DNA of 27,522 bases from JBBECE01 sp040881985 (GTDB taxonomy: Bacteria; Pseudomonadota; Alphaproteobacteria; Rhizobiales; Devosiaceae), in assembly GCA_040881985.1 (NCBI GenBank), contig JBBECE010000018.1:1-27522 (forward strand), written 5' to 3'. The notes under the pieces are model-generated. The model ran no database searches. It saw only the letters and a list, made by a program, of their open reading frames with translations, and was not told the DNA's origin. Made by a program: the position numbers and the translations under genes. This document shows, piece after piece, positions 25,445-27,522 of this stretch (positions are counted from its first letter, which is position 1; each line of letters begins with the position of its first letter).

Positions 25445-25906
25445 TTGAGCAAGCGTCAAGCGGTCGGGAACGCCGGCCTCGACATCAGGCGGGTCGTCCG
25501 CGCTCCGAAAGACCGGGTCTTCCGGGCCTGGACTAATGCACCCGATGTCGTGAAATGGTGGGGTCCCGGCCCCGTCACCTGCCCCGATGCCGAATTCGAC
25601 CTGACAGTCGGTGGCCGCTACCGGATCGCCAATCGTGAGCCCGACGGCACGATCATCATGATCCGCGGCGCCTTCGAGGAAATCGCCCCGCCCCACCGGC
25701 TGGTCTATTCCTGGTTTATGAATGCGGAGCCCTCGGCCGGCGGCGGCTCGCGGGTTACCGTCGAATTCCGCGACCATGCGGAGGGTACCGAGATCCTCAT
25801 CCGCCACGAACGCCTCGCAACCACCGATATCGCCGAAAATCATCGCCTCGGATGGGAAGGCTGTCTCGACAAACTCGCGGCTTACCTCGCGGCGGACGCG
25901 CCCTGA
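25445..25906 (+). CDS. SRPBCC / AHSA1-domain protein
   Basis: A 153-residue protein with a standard AHSA1 pattern: LDIRRVVRAPKDRVFRAWTN, DVVKWWGPGPVTCPDAEFDL, TVGGRYRI, then GAFEEIAPPHRLVYSWFM, VTVEFRDHAEGTEILIRHER and a C-terminal helix containing GWEGCLDKLAAYL. The likely start is a TTG at 25445, after GGGGAGGACAGGAG and 21 bases after the ArsR stop; the open frame extends upstream into the ArsR gene. It is co-transcribed with the regulator. The conserved WWGP motif is common in this family. The ligand is unknown. Confidence 0.85.
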   Translation: MSKRQAVGNAGLDIRRVVRAPKDRVFRAWTNAPDVVKWWGPGPVTCPDAEFDLTVGGRYRIANREPDGTIIMIRGAFEEIAPPHRLVYSWFMNAEPSAGGGSRVTVEFRDHAEGTEILIRHERLATTDIAENHRLGWEGCLDKLAAYLAADAP

Positions 25907-25942
25907 CTCCGGCCCTTATCCATCGATAACGCGTTCCCGCCC

Positions 25943-27301
25943 CTAGTGCAGGGCGGTCAGCACCACCCGATCGAGGCCCGCGAGATAGTTGCTCGATTGC
26001 GGGCTCTTGCCGGTAATGATGAGGCGAAGCCAATGGGTGCCAGGCTGCATCGAAAAAGTGCCGATGGAAACGCTCGCGCGAACGACCTCGGACGCAAATC
26101 CCGAGAACGCTCCCGAGGCCGGAGCGCCGTCGACCTCGAAAGCCAGGTCCCCGAAGTCCGGGGCCTGGGTGAGATCAAGCTCGACGAGATAGGTGCCCGG
26201 CTCGGAGACGTTAAGCGGGAGGGTCATCGACGCGCCCCGTAGCCCGCCGGTCCAGAGGACCTGTTGATTGCCGCTCCATTGCGGGCCGAAGCCGCTCATG
26301 TCCTGGACAATTGCCTCCCCGCCCCTGACCTGCAGCACGCCGGCATCGAGCAGCGCCTCGGCTTCGATGGCGATGAACGGCTGCGATAGCATCCGCAGCG
26401 GCGCCGTCGGGGGCGGCGGCGCCACGATGCCGGTCGAAGTCTGGTTCGGCGCCGGCGCGATCACCACGGGCCTGGCGGGCGGCGTCGGGACGGCGTTGAC
26501 CACCGCGCCGCCGTCCGGCGCTGGCTCGCTCAAGCGCGGCGCAAGCGAGGGCGCGCCGAGTTGACGGATGCATTCCATGACCGCCGGTTGAATCGGACAG
26601 GACGGCTCCCCGACTTTTGACAGCGCCTCGGCGGTGTAGATATCGAAGCGGCGATAGAACAGGGGATGGTAGTCCCCGATGGACGCGACGATCCGATTGT
26701 AGTGCCTCTGGATCACGTCCGCCGGCGCATTGAGCGAGAGTTGAATGTCGATCTGGCTTTGCACGGCTTTGCAACGGCGACCGGAAAGCATGAAGGGGTT
26801 GGTGTAGCAGCCGGTCCAGCGCACTTCCGACGTTCCGGTGACCGGCCCGGAAAAGGTCAGCCGCTCGAACGCGGTTTGGTCGGCACGCCGCCAGCCCGCC
26901 TCCCCCTTGACGAAGAACACGGGGGTCAGCGCCTTCAAATACTCGCCCGGATTGGGAATGTGTACGTCGTCGTCGTGCGTGATCTCTGCATAGCTCCGCA
27001 GTTCTTCCACGCCCGCCCCGGCGCCGGGTACCTGCCACTCCGCCAAAAAGCATTCGCCCACGAAAGTGAACGTCTCCAGCGCGCCGCCGGGGAAACCGTT
27101 TGCCGAGAGCATGGTCACTGGAGGCGTGTGGCGGTCGCCGCACCACACCTCATAGACCGAGTCGGCGGCGGCGGGCGCGCCGAGGGCGAGCCAACCCGCC
27201 CCGGCCAGTGCCGGAAGCAAGGTGGAGCGGACGATCGAAGGAAAGCGGGATTTCATCGGCCCATGCCGTCGACGATCGGCACCACGAGGATTTTCACACA
27301 T
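25943..27301 (-). CDS. Secreted protein of unknown function, C-terminal beta-sandwich-like
   Basis: A 452-residue exported protein. A basic N-terminus and hydrophobic run (RSTLLPALAGAGWLALGA) end in APAAADS, a probable signal-peptidase site. The next 200 residues contain several cysteines (VWCGD, GECF, TGCYTNP, GRRCKAV, EPSCPI, MECI). A Pro/Ala-rich linker (PTPPARPVVIAPAPNQ and PPPPTAPL) leads to a last part of about 140 residues, with FIAIEAEALLDAG near its start and GTYLVELDLTQAP later, resembling carbohydrate-binding-type sandwiches. I do not recognise a named family. The ATG at 27301 has GGAGA upstream; an ATG at 27256 (MKSRFPS) would give a tidier signal peptide. The FNR-like box at 27392 may control it. 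Confidence 0.65.
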   Translation of the reverse strand: MCENPRGADRRRHGPMKSRFPSIVRSTLLPALAGAGWLALGAPAAADSVYEVWCGDRHTPPVTMLSANGFPGGALETFTFVGECFLAEWQVPGAGAGVEELRSYAEITHDDDVHIPNPGEYLKALTPVFFVKGEAGWRRADQTAFERLTFSGPVTGTSEVRWTGCYTNPFMLSGRRCKAVQSQIDIQLSLNAPADVIQRHYNRIVASIGDYHPLFYRRFDIYTAEALSKVGEPSCPIQPAVMECIRQLGAPSLAPRLSEPAPDGGAVVNAVPTPPARPVVIAPAPNQTSTGIVAPPPPTAPLRMLSQPFIAIEAEALLDAGVLQVRGGEAIVQDMSGFGPQWSGNQQVLWTGGLRGASMTLPLNVSEPGTYLVELDLTQAPDFGDLAFEVDGAPASGAFSGFASEVVRASVSIGTFSMQPGTHWLRLIITGKSPQSSNYLAGLDRVVLTALH

Positions 27302-27522
27302 CGCTCGTGTCTCCCCGCTGTCTCACTGCTCCAAAGCACCTCATCCCCGCGAGCGTGCTGCTGAAAGCTATCTCAGCCGTGGCGTGGCGCATTGACTCAG
27401 GTCAAGAAGCGAGACGCGTCGAAATGATCACAATCTTCCAATGTGGCGGACCTTCGGCGCGTTTGTTCAGGCCTGAAGCCGGTCGAGGCGGCCGAAGCTG
27501 CCAGGGGCGGGCGTTATCGACT
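27302..27522. other. Terminal intergenic region
   Basis: Apart from the FNR-type box, this 221-base stretch shows no open frame or RNA gene that I can support. It likely carries the promoter of the secreted-protein gene and possibly that of a neighbour outside the window. Confidence 0.4.
27392..27405 (-). promoter_or_regulatory. FNR/FixK-type box near the window end
   Basis: TTGACTCAGGTCAA matches TTGA-N6-TCAA exactly. On the minus strand a TAGCTT hexamer (27365-27370) lies within one base of the -10 position for a class II promoter, favouring control of the secreted-protein gene at 27301. A gene beyond the + end of the window could also be served. Confidence 0.55.

Overview
The window is GC-rich and reads like the accessory part of an alphaproteobacterial genome, most likely Hyphomicrobiales/Rhizobiales. 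That placement rests on overall gene content, FixK/FNR-type boxes and codon use. No rRNA or complete marker gene is present, so it is an inference.

Layout. (1) 380-6616, + strand: a compact peptide/nickel-type ABC uptake operon in the unusual order permease (DppC-like), permease (DppB-like), periplasmic binding protein, acetamidase/formamidase-family hydrolase, and a fused two-domain ATPase (DppD+DppF in one chain). (2) 6617-8577: a decay zone with a frameshifted IS6-family transposase, a frameshifted membrane-anchored hypothetical gene, a small gene fragment that has a relative at 24.4 kb, and a tRNA 3'-end-like fragment. (3) 8578-14170, - strand: an SRPBCC protein, then (in transcription order) an ATP-grasp-like gene, acetate kinase and phosphoketolase. 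(4) 14378-24196, + strand: a Cys-rich exported protein, a Met-repeat DUF305 protein, a small membrane protein, a beta-CASP metallo-beta-lactamase nuclease, an archaeal-type AMP/thymidine phosphorylase, a Tat-exported multicopper oxidase, a P1B-type metal ATPase with a CPD motif, and a PRPP-synthetase homologue. (5) 24392-25906: a divergent SRPBCC / ArsR-SRPBCC unit with two palindromic operators. (6) 25943-27301, - strand: a secreted protein of unknown function.

How it may fit together. Four intergenic sites match TTGA-N6-TCAA exactly (9151, 14205, 14330, 27392), the box read by FNR/FixK/Anr regulators. Three have a TAnnnT hexamer at the distance expected for a class II promoter. They flank regions 3, 4 and 6, so these look like one low-oxygen/redox-stress regulon. 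Within it, a nuclease, a nucleotide phosphorylase, a PRPP-synthetase homologue, phosphoketolase and acetate kinase could form a route from RNA/nucleotides to acetyl phosphate and ATP. The exported Met/Cys/His-rich proteins, the oxidase and the ATPase would handle copper, whose toxicity rises when Cu(I) accumulates at low oxygen. The pathway and the shared regulon are inferences; the gene families and the boxes are seen directly.
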